Shown here one piece after another: positions 25,973-35,351 of a stretch of DNA of 64,000 nt (positions are counted from its first letter, which is position 1; every line of letters starts with the position of its first letter). The stretch spans positions 1 to 64,000 of the forward strand of contig NZ_JAGGQG010000023.1 of NCBI RefSeq assembly GCF_018613415.1, read 5' to 3'. This DNA comes from Bacillus sp. ISL-18 (GTDB lineage: Bacteria; Bacillota; Bacilli; Bacillales; Cytobacillaceae). The notes under the pieces were generated by a model, which did no database searches, was not told where the DNA came from, and saw only the letters and a list, made by a program, of their open reading frames with translations. The position numbers and the translations under genes were made by a program.

Positions 25973-27145
25973 TTGAAAATGAAAATTACCATTGCAGGAA
26001 CCGGCTATGTAGGATTATCCAATGCGATACTTTTAGCCCAACACAATGAGGTCATAGCTCTTGATATTATTCAAGAGAAAGTAGATATGATAAATAATAA
26101 AAGATCTCCTATTATTGATCATGAGATTGAAGAATTCTTAGCAACAAAAGAACTTAATTTAACCGGAACAACAGATAATTATAAAGCTTTTAAAGATGCA
26201 GAATATGTGATTATATCAACGCCGACAAACTATGACCCTGAGAAGAATTATTTTAACACAAGAACGGTTGAAGCAGTGATTGCCAATGTTCTTTCCCTCA
26301 ACCCAGATGCTGTCATGGTGATTAAATCTACCGTTCCGGTAGGTTACACGGATAAAGTAAAAGAGAAGTTTGAAACCGACAATATTATTTTTTCACCGGA
26401 GTTTTTAAGGGAAGGAAAAGCCCTTTACGATAACTTGTATCCCTCCAGAATTGTGGTTGGTGAACAATCAGAAAGAGCGAAAATATTTGCTGATTTAGTA
26501 GCGGAAGGTGCCATAAAAGAGGATATTCCTGTTTTGTTTACCAATTCAACTGAAGCGGAAGCGATTAAATTATTTGCTAACACTTACCTGGCAATGAGGG
26601 TTGCTTTTTTCAATGAACTGGATTCCTATGCAGAGGTCAGAGGATTAGATACCAAACAGATTATCGATGGTGTTGGCCTCGACCCGCGGATAGGGAACCA
26701 TTACAATAATCCTTCCTTTGGATATGGCGGCTATTGCCTGCCGAAAGATACAAAGCAGTTATTAGCCAATTATGCTGATGTACCGAATAACATCATGACG
26801 GCTATTGTGGATGCCAATAGAACAAGGAAAGATCATATTGCCGACATGATTATCAAGAGAAATCCGCAAATAGTGGGTATTTATAGGTTAACGATGAAAA
26901 TGGACTCGGACAACTTCAGACAATCAGCTATTCAAGGGGTTATAAAGCGTATTAAGGCAAAGGGCATTGAAGTAGTTGTATACGAACCAGCTTTACATGA
27001 AGAGAAATTCTATCATTCTAGGGTAATTAATGAACCGGCAGAGTTTAAAAGAGTAAGTGACGTTATTGTTGCTAATCGATTATCGGATGAATTACTTGAT
27101 GTCGCGGATAAAGTGTATACAAGGGATTTATTTAGTAGAGATTAA
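25973..27145 (+). CDS. ugd: UDP-glucose 6-dehydrogenase
   Basis: Oxidises UDP-glucose to UDP-glucuronate with two NAD. The 390 residues show the Rossmann motif GTGYVGLSNA, KSTVPVGYT, FSPEFLREGKAL and the catalytic Cys in GYGGYCLPKDTKQL. It resembles the short Ugd of E. coli (about 388 residues, including EFLREGKALYDNL and the ending ADKVYTRDLF) more than the 440-residue TuaD/YwqF type of B. subtilis. A TTG at 25973 is five bases after GGAG. The ATG at 25979 is an alternative start. It supplies glucuronate for the adjacent polysaccharide genes. Confidence 0.93.
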   Translation: MKMKITIAGTGYVGLSNAILLAQHNEVIALDIIQEKVDMINNKRSPIIDHEIEEFLATKELNLTGTTDNYKAFKDAEYVIISTPTNYDPEKNYFNTRTVEAVIANVLSLNPDAVMVIKSTVPVGYTDKVKEKFETDNIIFSPEFLREGKALYDNLYPSRIVVGEQSERAKIFADLVAEGAIKEDIPVLFTNSTEAEAIKLFANTYLAMRVAFFNELDSYAEVRGLDTKQIIDGVGLDPRIGNHYNNPSFGYGGYCLPKDTKQLLANYADVPNNIMTAIVDANRTRKDHIADMIIKRNPQIVGIYRLTMKMDSDNFRQSAIQGVIKRIKAKGIEVVVYEPALHEEKFYHSRVINEPAEFKRVSDVIVANRLSDELLDVADKVYTRDLFSRD

Positions 27146-27170
27146 AATTTCAACAGTCTCTATAAACTAT

Positions 27171-27225
27171 GGGGAAGGCCTTTCATTAGTTTGCTAAACT
27201 GTTGGAAGGCCTCTTTTCATATGGG
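27171..27225 (+). terminator. Dispersed hairpin terminator, copy 2
   Basis: GAAGGCCTTTCATTAGTTT pairs, with a few G-U and mismatched positions, with the second arm AAACTGTTGGAAGGCCTC, then CTTTTCATATGG. It terminates ugd and belongs to the repeated element also seen at 22028 and 36951. Confidence 0.75.
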
Positions 27226-27280
27226 CTTAATTTCATTTCTTGAATCACATGCAGACGCCCTCCATATATGATGGAAGGCT

Positions 27281-27877
27281 CTAATTTGATTCACTCTTTT
27301 CAAGTAGAATCTTACTCATTACTCTTTTAGTTATTTGTCTTATCCCTGCAATGCTAACGCTCATCCAAATCCAACTATATACAATACTGAAACCTTCTAC
27401 CGCGAGGATCGTTTTAGCGTTAATATCACTTGAAAAGGAAGGACCCAATACCGGAAAGTGAAAAATAGAGAGCAGCAAAAGGATTCCTGCGGACAATGCC
27501 AGTCCTCCCGTCAAGGTAACGGAAACTTTTCGTTTGGACCATTTAAATCCCAGCCCTAATGCAACCCCTAATAGCCCGGTTGTAAACAGAAAAACCAAAA
27601 CCTCCGAGGGCTGCATGATCAGCAGTAAAAGGGCGGTTACTACATAGGTAAGCAGGCCAAACTGAACAGAGATAACAGTGGACAGCACTATCGGCCCAGT
27701 AGCCATCATGCTAAACGCATAACCGAAACCGCCAATTAACCCAGCAGACTGTAAAATGGCCGCAATAGCTCCTAAAAGACTCCCCAGCAGCATCTTCGTA
27801 TTCCTTGGATAATCGACAACGGACACTTCATGAGCCTTCAGAAAAAAACGGACTCCCCTTTTTAACACTTTCAGCAT
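27281..27877 (-). CDS. Integral membrane protein of unknown function
   Basis: A 198-residue protein with about five or six hydrophobic helices after a basic N-terminus (MLKVLKRGVRFFLKAHEV). The start at 27877 follows GGGAGGGGAG. The frame also opens at 27892, but those codons contain that ribosome binding site. I do not recognise the family. It stands alone on the minus strand and converges on ugd. Confidence 0.6.
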   Translation of the reverse strand: MLKVLKRGVRFFLKAHEVSVVDYPRNTKMLLGSLLGAIAAILQSAGLIGGFGYAFSMMATGPIVLSTVISVQFGLLTYVVTALLLLIMQPSEVLVFLFTTGLLGVALGLGFKWSKRKVSVTLTGGLALSAGILLLLSIFHFPVLGPSFSSDINAKTILAVEGFSIVYSWIWMSVSIAGIRQITKRVMSKILLEKSESN

Positions 27878-27917
27878 ACTCCCCTCCCGCATAAATGATC
27901 TTCGCTAACCTTCGGGT

Positions 27918-27930
27918 GGTGCCTGACACC
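27918..27930. repeat. Short palindromic repeat core
   Basis: GGTGCCTGACACC repeats the core of the hairpin at 11066-11102 with one change. It lies in a gap without genes (27878-28185). Nothing else was recognised there. Confidence 0.5.
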
Positions 27931-28185
27931 TTTCGGTTGTATAGGATGGAGATTGGTGCCATCTCTAACATGTATTCTTGCAGCAGTAATTGATGCATGG
28001 TTTTTTTTCGACAATAAATTTTTCTGGAAAAAGGGTAAAAGCTTGGTTTAAAAGGGTTTGCCGCACTTTTAATCAAACGTTTAGTTAGTATAGCAACATG
28101 TCTTCATTTATCAGAATATGTCTTGCCCAGATGCATGTGTTTAATTTAAACAAATGCGTGATACAATGGAAAAAATAAATATCAA

Positions 28186-29261
28186 ATGAAGAAGATGGCT
28201 AGTAAAAGTTGCGGATCTCCAAGACATCCGGAAAAAGCTGCAAATCAAAAATATAAGTTCCTTGAAAAAAGAAGAATTAATTCAATATTTGGCAGACGAA
28301 ATCCCTTCTCTTATTAGAAATATTATCAGTCAGTTCGATGAGCGACGATTATTTTTAATAAAAGATATCATTGCCAATAATGGGGTAATTAGCGCAAAGA
28401 ATATAGAAATCGAGGAAATGGAGTATTTCTATAAAACTGGTTTTATGTTTACTGGTTTTCAGAATGGCAGTCCAATCGTCATGATTCCTTTAGAATTATT
28501 GTCTTCCCTAGGGGAAATTGTACGTAACGAAACGATACTATCAGATGTTAAGCGGAATACGGAATGGATAAAGATAACCCGAGGTTTACTCTATTATTAT
28601 GGAACTGTGCCTCATGACGAGTTAGTGAATTTAGTTGAGAAATATACGCCTATTCACCCAGATTACCTCGCCTTCAATTATGTTATTTTTGATGCGATGG
28701 AATACTACCAAGAAACATACATTGACAGGTATGGATATTCTTACTGGGAAGTGCTAGACCCTTTAATTATTTTAGAGAAGCAGGCATCTAGAAAGAATAT
28801 TGACTACTATCCATTCTCGAAGAAGCAGCTCCTTGAAGCAGGTGAAACGGACTATGTGGAGCGTCCAAAAGGTTTTCCTCAACTTTTATCGCAACTTACG
28901 CAGGAGTATCGGATGTCAAAAAAAGAGGCTATGGAACTTGTAGAGGATTGTATTATACATGTGAAATTAGGCAATCAACCTAGGCAGCTTCTTCAATATT
29001 TACAGACGCAACTGACATTCGAAAACTTAGAAGCTGTGCCAAGACTGATGGATGCGGTTGTTCTTCTTATGAATAATACGAGAGAATGGTATTTAAAGGG
29101 TTATACATCAGAGGAGTTATTCGCCCAAGAGAAGAAGGCTTTACTGCCTATGCCCAATAAAAAAGGAGAGGTAATTAGTCTCCACCCGTCAAAAGGTTGG
29201 CAGAAATGATCCTTGTCCATGTGGCAGCGGGAAGAAATTTAAGAAATTTTGTGGGGACTGA
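28186..29261 (+). pseudogene. SEC-C motif protein with two frameshifts
   Basis: The main open frame starts at a TTG (28262), but coding sequence clearly begins earlier. VADLQDIRKKLQIKNISSLKK, interrupted here by nothing but frame, reads back to an ATG at 28186 or 28195 if one A is dropped at about 28205. At the other end the frame hits a stop at 29209, while the shifted frame gives VGRNDPCPCGSGKKF-KKFCGD, a perfect SEC-C zinc motif (C-x-C-x8-C), ending at 29261. The N-terminal helix resembles a Rho-N-type motif. Two single-base insertions next to AAAA runs would explain everything. Function unknown. Confidence 0.72.
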
Positions 29262-29347
29262 AATCTGGACGGACAAAAGGATAGTATACATGAAGTTAAT
29301 ATTGTAGAATATCTTCCACAATTATCGTAAAAAAGGAGGATATACTG

Positions 29348-29656
29348 ATGGTAGCAAAAAGGAACACACAAGCTTGGGAAGAGGCTAAAAAACGGTGCCG
29401 TTTAAATGAGACTGATATACAAATGGCTAAGGAGTTGGGGATGACACCAAAGAGTTTAATTAAAAATATCCCTGCACCTAATCAGCAATGGAAAGCACCT
29501 GTAAAAGTATGGATTCGTGATCTATATGAAGAGAAATTCAATAGGGTCTTAACAGTTAAACCTGTTCTCAGTGAAGAATTAAAAAGAAACGTCAAAAAGC
29601 AAGACACAACAATTGGTTCTGATCACTGGGATGATGAGGATAACTTACCATTTTGA
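29348..29656 (+). CDS. Conserved hypothetical protein
   Basis: A 102-residue soluble protein with a strong ribosome binding site (AAGGAGGATATACTG). It starts MVAKRNTQAWEEAKKRCRLN and contains MAKELGMTPKSLIKN, resembling a short helix-turn-helix, and QQWKAPVKVWIRDLYEEKF. It looks like a small family found in Gram-positive bacteria, which I cannot name. The tail is acidic (DHWDDEDNLPF). It follows the SEC-C gene and precedes the hydrolase by 30 bases. Confidence 0.7.
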   Translation: MVAKRNTQAWEEAKKRCRLNETDIQMAKELGMTPKSLIKNIPAPNQQWKAPVKVWIRDLYEEKFNRVLTVKPVLSEELKRNVKKQDTTIGSDHWDDEDNLPF

Positions 29657-29685
29657 TGTAATCTAAATAGGAAGGGGTTTTCTAT

Positions 29686-30315
29686 ATGGAAAACATTCGA
29701 AATATCTATTGTGTAGGCAGGAACTATGTATCACATGCAAAGGAATTGAATAATGATATTCCAACCTCGCCTTTTTTGTTCTCAAAGCCGACGCACGCTT
29801 TGGTGGAGACATGCGGACAAGAGATTAATCTGCCGGGTGACCGTGGGTCTATTCATTATGAAGTAGAGATGGTTGTACATATCGCAAAGTCCTATGAAAA
29901 GGGAATGAAAGTTGACGAACTTGTGGATCGTATGGCGCTGGGGATTGATTTTACACTAAGGGATGTGCAAAGCGAGTTGAAGAAAAAGGGATACCCTTGG
30001 CTTCTTGCAAAAGGCTTTCCAAACTCTGCTGTAATAACCCCCTTTATTGAGTTCCCGGGTATAGAAAAATGTAAGCAATTCAATTTTGCTCTTTGGAAGA
30101 ATGGTGAGCAAGTACAGCGAGGGAATATTCAAAATATGATTTTCGACTTACAAACCATTATTGATTTTAGCGCATTACATTTTGGTCTTGGGAAAGGAGA
30201 TATCATTTTTACAGGAACACCTGAGGGAGTTGGACCGGCTGTAGAAGGTGATCAATTTTCTCTCAAATGGGGAGAAAATGCAATTGGAGAGTTTTCCGTA
30301 TCATTAAAAAAATAG
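29686..30315 (+). CDS. Fumarylacetoacetate hydrolase (FAH) family protein
   Basis: A 209-residue FAH-fold enzyme (acylpyruvate hydrolase/oxaloacetate tautomerase group). Metal ligands are visible in IHYEVEMVVHI (two Glu), with GIDFTLRDVQ providing an Asp. KGFPNSAVI and FTGTPEGVGP are typical of the family. It would cleave C-C bonds of 2,4-dioxo acids or act as an oxaloacetate decarboxylase/tautomerase. The substrate is unclear from the context. A terminator follows. Confidence 0.85.
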   Translation: MENIRNIYCVGRNYVSHAKELNNDIPTSPFLFSKPTHALVETCGQEINLPGDRGSIHYEVEMVVHIAKSYEKGMKVDELVDRMALGIDFTLRDVQSELKKKGYPWLLAKGFPNSAVITPFIEFPGIEKCKQFNFALWKNGEQVQRGNIQNMIFDLQTIIDFSALHFGLGKGDIIFTGTPEGVGPAVEGDQFSLKWGENAIGEFSVSLKK

Positions 30316-30362
30316 ACAAGTAAGCTAAAATAGTCAAAGCCATATGATACAAGTTTAAGAAT

Positions 30363-30386
30363 CCGTTCATTAAGTGAACGGTTTTT
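30363..30386 (+). terminator. Terminator after the FAH gene
   Basis: CCGTTCA and TGAACGG pair around TTAAG, followed by TTTTTATTTTT. Confidence 0.88.
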
Positions 30387-30669
30387 ATTTTTCATCGAAT
30401 CTTTTTTCAGTGTGGCAAGGTGAAATCAACCCGTTACGTCAATTCAGGGAACTGTGCATGGGTTGTTTTTTTTAAGACCACGAGTTCATTCCTCATTTCT
30501 CTGCATGTATTAATATTTAGCATCTCATACATTTTAAGGTATATTAAAATTATTATTAGATAAATCGATGATCAGGAAGTGTTTTGGAGTCAATGGCAAG
30601 GGAAGAGAACAAACTAAAAAATAACAACTTATTTTATTCATTCAACTCATTAAGAAAGGTGAGTAGATA
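30387..30669. other. Gap upstream of licR
   Basis: No gene is visible. An imperfect hairpin with AACCC/GGGTT arms ending in eight T (about 30429-30473) may be a second terminator. A clear promoter for licR could not be identified. Confidence 0.4.
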
Positions 30670-32598
30670 ATGGTCTCGAAACGGCAAAAGGACATCGTGT
30701 TGTCTTTAATGAAGGCAAAAGAACCTGTTACATCAGAATGGATGGCAAAGGAACTTGGTGTGAGTGACAGAACCATTCGCACAGAGATCAAGGAACTTCA
30801 ATCACAATACACTGCGTTAGGAATCATGATTGAATCGGTTCGAGGAAAAGGATATCTATTAGATATAAAGGACTATGAAGTGTTTGAAAAGGAGTTTAAT
30901 CCTCATGCCAATGATGCAGTAGATGATCATCAATCTGATTTCTCTGAACAGGAAAATCGGGTTTTGTATATATTAAAACGATTTCTATTAGAAAAGGAAC
31001 CAATAAAATTGGAAGGTCTTGAGGAAGAGCTATTTGTTTCCAAGCCTAAGCTTCAAAATGACTTGAAAATTATCCGTGAAATATTGGAAAGCTATAATTT
31101 GAGGTTAGTTTCTAGACCCCATTATGGTACACAGGTCGAAGGCGATGAATATATGAAACGGCTATGTTTTTCAAATTATATTTTAAGCCGTAATAGCAAC
31201 CTAAACATTGACAGTAGTTCTTTTCAACTTTTGGATGAAAAACTGTTTGAACAGATAAAGGAAACGATCATAAAAAAAGTAAATGAATACAAAATTGAGA
31301 TATCCGACATTGCACTTGAAAATTTGGCAACCCATATCTCAATTGGATGCAAGAGAATTGAAGAAGGGTTTGTCATTGAAAACCTTGGACACGATTTAAC
31401 AGGCAAATACCCCTTTGAACGAATAGTTGCGAACGAAATTGTGAAAGAAGTAGAGGGGTTTACCGGCTTAAAATTTCCAAAAGCGGAGATTGATTATATA
31501 ATTGTTCATTTGTTGGGGACAAAATTGATTCATAAGAATACGTTGAATGAATTTAGTAAATTTGATGAGTTAAGCACCATTATTCATTGCATGCTGGAAA
31601 GACTGAGAACCGAATTAAATTGGGACTTTTATGACGACTCAGAATTCATTCAAGCGCTGACCTTGCACATTCGTCCGGCAATGAACCGTCTGCGTTATAA
31701 CATGAACATTCGTAATCCGTTATTAGACGAAATTAAAAGGAAATATCCCAGCGCCTTTGAGGGTGCTGCCATTGCAAGCAGATGCATTGACGAATATTTG
31801 GGGATTGAGGTAGGAGAACACGAAATTGCTTATATTGCCTTACATATCGGCGTTGCATTAGAAAGAAAGAAGACAAGACAGAAAAAGGCAAAACGGGTGA
31901 TTGTGGTCTGTGCTTCTGGTGTTGGAAGTGCAAGGCTATTGTTTTATCGCTTGCAAAATGAATTTAAAGATGAATTGGATATTGTGGCTACAACCAATTA
32001 TTATCAATTAAAAGAATACGACCTATCCTCGATTGATTTTATTATAAGTACGATTCCAATAAAAGTAGATATAGGTGTTCCGATACAAGTGGTCAATACC
32101 TTTTTAGGAGAAAGTGATATTGAAAAAATCCGAAATGGTTTATCACCTGTAAAAGAGTATGAGGAAGAGAGCTACTTAGATGAATCCAGAGTTTTTATTC
32201 ATAAAGACTTCGTGGATAAAGAAAGTGTCATCCGGTTTATGTGTCAGGAATTATACAAACAAAAACTCGTCTCCCAAAATTATATAAATTCAGTGTTGGA
32301 AAGAGAATCAGTCGCCCCAACCAGCTTTGGGAATCTTGTGGCCATCCCTCATCCACTTACACCTGAAACAGAGGAAACGATATGGACAGTGTGCACATTA
32401 AAGAAGCCCATCGAATGGGCAGATAGGCATATGGTTCAATTTATCTGCTTGTTAAATATAAGAAAAGTACCTAACGGTGATGATCTGGATAGAATGTATA
32501 AAAGGCTCCTTGCTCTACTAGAAAACAGTACAAAGGTCCAAAAAATTTTAAAGAGTGAATCAGCTAAGGAAATTATAAAGATTTTAAATGAATCTTAA
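30670..32598 (+). CDS. licR: PRD-domain transcriptional activator, LicR/MtlR type
   Basis: A PTS-controlled activator of 642 residues. Domains in order are: two N-terminal helix-turn-helix regions (about 5-65, with VSDRTIRTEIKELQ, and 85-150), PRD1 (about 190-295), PRD2 (about 305-405, with HIRPAMNRLRYN), an EIIB-like domain with VVCASGVGSARLL, and a C-terminal EIIA-like domain with AIPHPLTP. Phosphorylation by HPr and EIIs would set its activity. It is followed by a lichenan/cellobiose-type PTS, the same arrangement as licR-licBCAH in B. subtilis. Confidence 0.88.
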   Translation: MVSKRQKDIVLSLMKAKEPVTSEWMAKELGVSDRTIRTEIKELQSQYTALGIMIESVRGKGYLLDIKDYEVFEKEFNPHANDAVDDHQSDFSEQENRVLYILKRFLLEKEPIKLEGLEEELFVSKPKLQNDLKIIREILESYNLRLVSRPHYGTQVEGDEYMKRLCFSNYILSRNSNLNIDSSSFQLLDEKLFEQIKETIIKKVNEYKIEISDIALENLATHISIGCKRIEEGFVIENLGHDLTGKYPFERIVANEIVKEVEGFTGLKFPKAEIDYIIVHLLGTKLIHKNTLNEFSKFDELSTIIHCMLERLRTELNWDFYDDSEFIQALTLHIRPAMNRLRYNMNIRNPLLDEIKRKYPSAFEGAAIASRCIDEYLGIEVGEHEIAYIALHIGVALERKKTRQKKAKRVIVVCASGVGSARLLFYRLQNEFKDELDIVATTNYYQLKEYDLSSIDFIISTIPIKVDIGVPIQVVNTFLGESDIEKIRNGLSPVKEYEEESYLDESRVFIHKDFVDKESVIRFMCQELYKQKLVSQNYINSVLERESVAPTSFGNLVAIPHPLTPETEETIWTVCTLKKPIEWADRHMVQFICLLNIRKVPNGDDLDRMYKRLLALLENSTKVQKILKSESAKEIIKILNES

Positions 32599-32750
32599 GA
32601 TGATGCAACCCCGAAGCAATCGTTTTGTATATTAATCCATATCAGTTATTTATGTTGTGTAACGTAAATTAATTAAGAAGTTATCTTATTGGTGCAGGAA
32701 GTGTTAGCTAGTAGAAGAAGAAATTTATTTAGGGCAAAGAATGAGGGGAT

Positions 32751-32775
32751 CCCAAAAGGGGTACCCCTTTTTGGT
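32751..32775. promoter_or_regulatory. Palindrome upstream of licB
   Basis: AAAAGGGGTACCCCTTTT (32754-32771) is a perfect 18-bp palindrome, within a longer imperfect ATCCC...GGGAT inverted repeat. It could be the licR terminator or an operator. No loop large enough for a good terminator exists at its centre. Confidence 0.5.
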
Positions 32776-32803
32776 TATGGGATTACTAATAAAGAATTCA
32801 TCC

Positions 32804-32829
32804 ATTTTTCCGTTGAGTAACGGAAAAAT
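32804..32829. promoter_or_regulatory. Inverted repeat upstream of licB
   Basis: ATTTTTCCGTT-GAGT-AACGGAAAAAT is a perfect 11-bp inverted repeat about 145 bases before licB. It is a candidate LicR binding site, by position only, or a terminator without a long T-tail. Confidence 0.5.
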
Positions 32830-32841
32830 CCTTTCTGTAAA

Positions 32842-32856
32842 ATTAACCGTTTTCAA
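32842..32856 (-). promoter_or_regulatory. cre-like site upstream of licB
   Basis: TTGAAAACGGTTAAT on the minus strand fits the cre consensus except for the last two bases. Carbon catabolite control of a beta-glucoside PTS by CcpA is known in B. subtilis, so the position is sensible. Confidence 0.45.
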
Positions 32857-32974
32857 CATAAACTATAAACAAGTGATAAAACACTATTAAAACAGTTGCC
32901 AAATAAACTGCTTTGATGAATTGGCCAATTGTTTCTCAAAATAACTTTTATGGACAAATAGGAGGAATATATCG

Positions 32975-33283
32975 ATGAATATTTTATTATGTTGTGCAGC
33001 AGGAATGAGTACAAGTTTGCTAGTAACAAAGATGGAAAAAGCAGCCCAAGAACAAGGTGTTGAAGGGAAAATCTGGGCCGTCCCAGCTAATGCAGTCAAT
33101 CAACATATCGACAACGCGGATGTTCTTCTTTTAGGGCCGCAAGTTAGATATCTGCTTTCAAATATGAAAAAGATGGGTGAAGAAAAGGGGATTCCAGTGG
33201 ATGCGATCAACCCAATCCACTACGGTACGTGTAATGGCCCAGAAGTTCTAAAAACAGCTATTAATCTAATAAATAATAAATAA
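32975..33283 (+). CDS. licB: PTS EIIB, lactose/cellobiose family
   Basis: A 102-residue cytoplasmic phosphocarrier. The phosphorylated Cys is C7 in LLCCAAGMSTSLLV, the hallmark of Lac-family EIIB. Ribosome binding site AGGAGGA. It is the first gene of the PTS set downstream of licR and is 20 bases from licC. Confidence 0.93.
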   Translation: MNILLCCAAGMSTSLLVTKMEKAAQEQGVEGKIWAVPANAVNQHIDNADVLLLGPQVRYLLSNMKKMGEEKGIPVDAINPIHYGTCNGPEVLKTAINLINNK

Positions 33284-33302
33284 TAAAAGGGAGAAAAAGA
33301 AA

Positions 33303-34638
33303 ATGAGTAATTTCAACAGCTTTTTAGAAGAGAAAGTCATGCCTGTTGCAGGAAAGATTGGTGCACAAAGACACTTACTAGCTCTTCGTGATGGTCTCAT
33401 TGCGACTATGCCATTCATTGTTATTGGTTCATTATTCTTGATCCTAGCTAACTTGCCGATTCCAGGTTATGCTGATTGGATGACGTCTATTTTTGGGCCA
33501 ACATGGGCTGCCAAATTAAGTTATCCAGTCGATGCAACCTTCAATATTATGTCAATTATCGCAGCATTCGCGGTGGCTTACCGATTAGCAGAAGGTTATA
33601 AGCTTGACGCGATGAGTGCGGGTGCTATTTCAGTTGCTGCTTTCCTATTAACAACACCATTTAGTTTCGTATTTACTCCGGCTGATGCTGATACAGGAGT
33701 GATGGTAACTGGAGCGATTTCAAAAGCTTTCTTGAGCAGTAAAGGTTTGTTCGTTGCATTACTTTTTGCCATTATATCAACAGAAATTTATCGTTGGGTT
33801 GTCAAAAAAGATATTGTTATAAAAATGCCAGCTGGTGTACCGCCAAGTGTTGGTAAATCATTTGCAGCTTTAATTCCAGGATTTTTTGTTCTTTTTATAG
33901 TTTGGGTAATTCGTTTACTTGTTGAATTGACTCCTTATGAAAGTATAAACGGCTTAGTTACAACCCTTTTAGGTGACCCGTTAAAAATGGTAGGTCTTAC
34001 TCTAGGAGGATCCATTGTTGCTGAATTATTCGTAACGATATTATGGGCTACTGGATTACACGGTACAAACATCGTTAAAAGTGTAATGGAACCAATTTGG
34101 TTTGGTGCGATGGGTGACAATATGACAGCATATCAAGCTGGTAAGCCTCTGCCACACATTGTTACACAACAATTCTGGGATAACTTCGTCCATATCGGGG
34201 GTACGGGTGTAACCATTGGTTTGGTTCTGATCAATGGTAATGTTTGCTAAGTCCCAACAAATGAAAAGTCTTGGTCGTTTGGCGCTTGCTCCTAGTATCT
34301 TTAACATTAACGAGCCATTAATCTTTGGTATGCCAATTGTGTTAAACCCAATCATGATCATTCCATTCGTATTTACTTCTATTGTTACGGTAATTGTAAC
34401 ATTCCTTGGAATGGATATGGGATTGGTTGCAAAACCTGTAGGTATTGCAGTACCTTGGACAATGCCGCCGATTATCTCAGGATATCTTGCTTCTGGCGGA
34501 CATATTTCAGGTGCGGTTATGAATTTAATTAACATTGTTATTTCATTCTTAATTTATCTTCCATTCTTTAGAATATATGATAAAGCGAAGAAGAGAGAAG
34601 AAGATGCGATGAACGGAAATGGTAAGAAAATCGCGTAA
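33303..34638 (+). pseudogene. licC: PTS EIIC, lactose/cellobiose family, one-base frameshift
   Basis: A membrane permease of the cellobiose/lichenan family. The first 310 codons (SNFNSFLEEKVMPVAGKIG onward, with HGTNIVKS and the HIGGTGVTIGLVLI region) stop at 34248-34250. The remainder (MVMFAKSQQMKSLGRL, FNINEPLIFGMPIVLNP) continues in the next frame to 34638. Dropping one A in TCAATGG near 34231-34233 restores a single protein of about 444 residues, the normal size. The gene is therefore either broken or miscalled. The rest of the operon looks intact. Confidence 0.88.
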
Positions 34639-34648
34639 GGATTGACTG

Positions 34649-34678
34649 GGCATTAGTTAGGCTAGTGCCTCTCTTTTT
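34649..34678 (+). terminator. Terminator between licC and licA
   Basis: GGCATTAG and CTAGTGCC pair around TTAGG, followed by TCTCTTTTT. It may partly separate licBC from licA. Confidence 0.75.
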
Positions 34679-34830
34679 ACCTTGAAGTCCATTCGCCTTC
34701 TGATAGAATGAGATGTTAGAAATACAAAGCTATTTACCGACCGTAAAACTTCTAAATTTTAATAATGACCCAAATTAGCAGGAGAGAGGCATGTCCTTTT
34801 CCTAGTAAATCATATGAAAGGCTGTTAATC

Positions 34831-35166
34831 ATGAATGAAATCATCATGAATAAAGAAGAACTCTACAATCTTGCATTTCAATTAATCCTTCATGCAGGGA
34901 ATGCAAGAAGCTTGGCTATGGAAGCCATGCAAGAAGCTAAAAAAGGTAATTTTGATGAAGCAGAGGCAAAATTAACTGAGGCAGATTCTGCCTTCAATGA
35001 AGCACATCATGTTCAAACGGATTTAATCCAAAAGGAAGCTAACGGATCGGAATTTGAACTTCCTCTTATTATGATCCACGCACAAGACCATTTGATGACC
35101 TCAATGACCCTTAAAGATTTGGCCAGAGAAATCATCGATTTGCATAAACTTCTCAAAAAGGCTTAA
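34831..35166 (+). CDS. licA: PTS EIIA, lactose/cellobiose family
   Basis: A 111-residue all-helical phosphocarrier. The active His is H83 in MIHAQDHLMT. A frame opens at 34765, but the ATG at 34831 is preceded by GAAAGG and starts the conserved domain (NKEELYNLAFQLILHAGNAR). It would phosphorylate LicB. Confidence 0.92.
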   Translation: MNEIIMNKEELYNLAFQLILHAGNARSLAMEAMQEAKKGNFDEAEAKLTEADSAFNEAHHVQTDLIQKEANGSEFELPLIMIHAQDHLMTSMTLKDLAREIIDLHKLLKKA

Positions 35167-35285
35167 AACAAAATCCTCTTCCATTAGGACAAGAAGAGAT
35201 AAACATTAGGGCAAATCAAAACATTTCAATGAGTTTGTTTGAGTAGAATTTGTAATTGAAAAATGTCTGTCCATTCTTTAAATAG

Positions 35286-35309
35286 CCCAATTTATTTTGG
35301 GTTTTTTTT
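35286..35309 (+). terminator. Terminator after licA
   Basis: CCCAA and TTGGG pair around TTTATT, followed by eight T. It lies about 40 bases before the GH1 gene, which may thus be expressed by read-through or from its own promoter. Confidence 0.7.
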
Positions 35310-35351
35310 ATGAAAAATGATTTGGACCATTTTGAAAGGAAATGAACTTTT

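Noticed and set aside
27828..28076. 82-codon minus-strand frame before the membrane protein gene
   Set aside because: It overlaps the membrane protein start in another frame, lacks a ribosome binding site and crosses a repeat.
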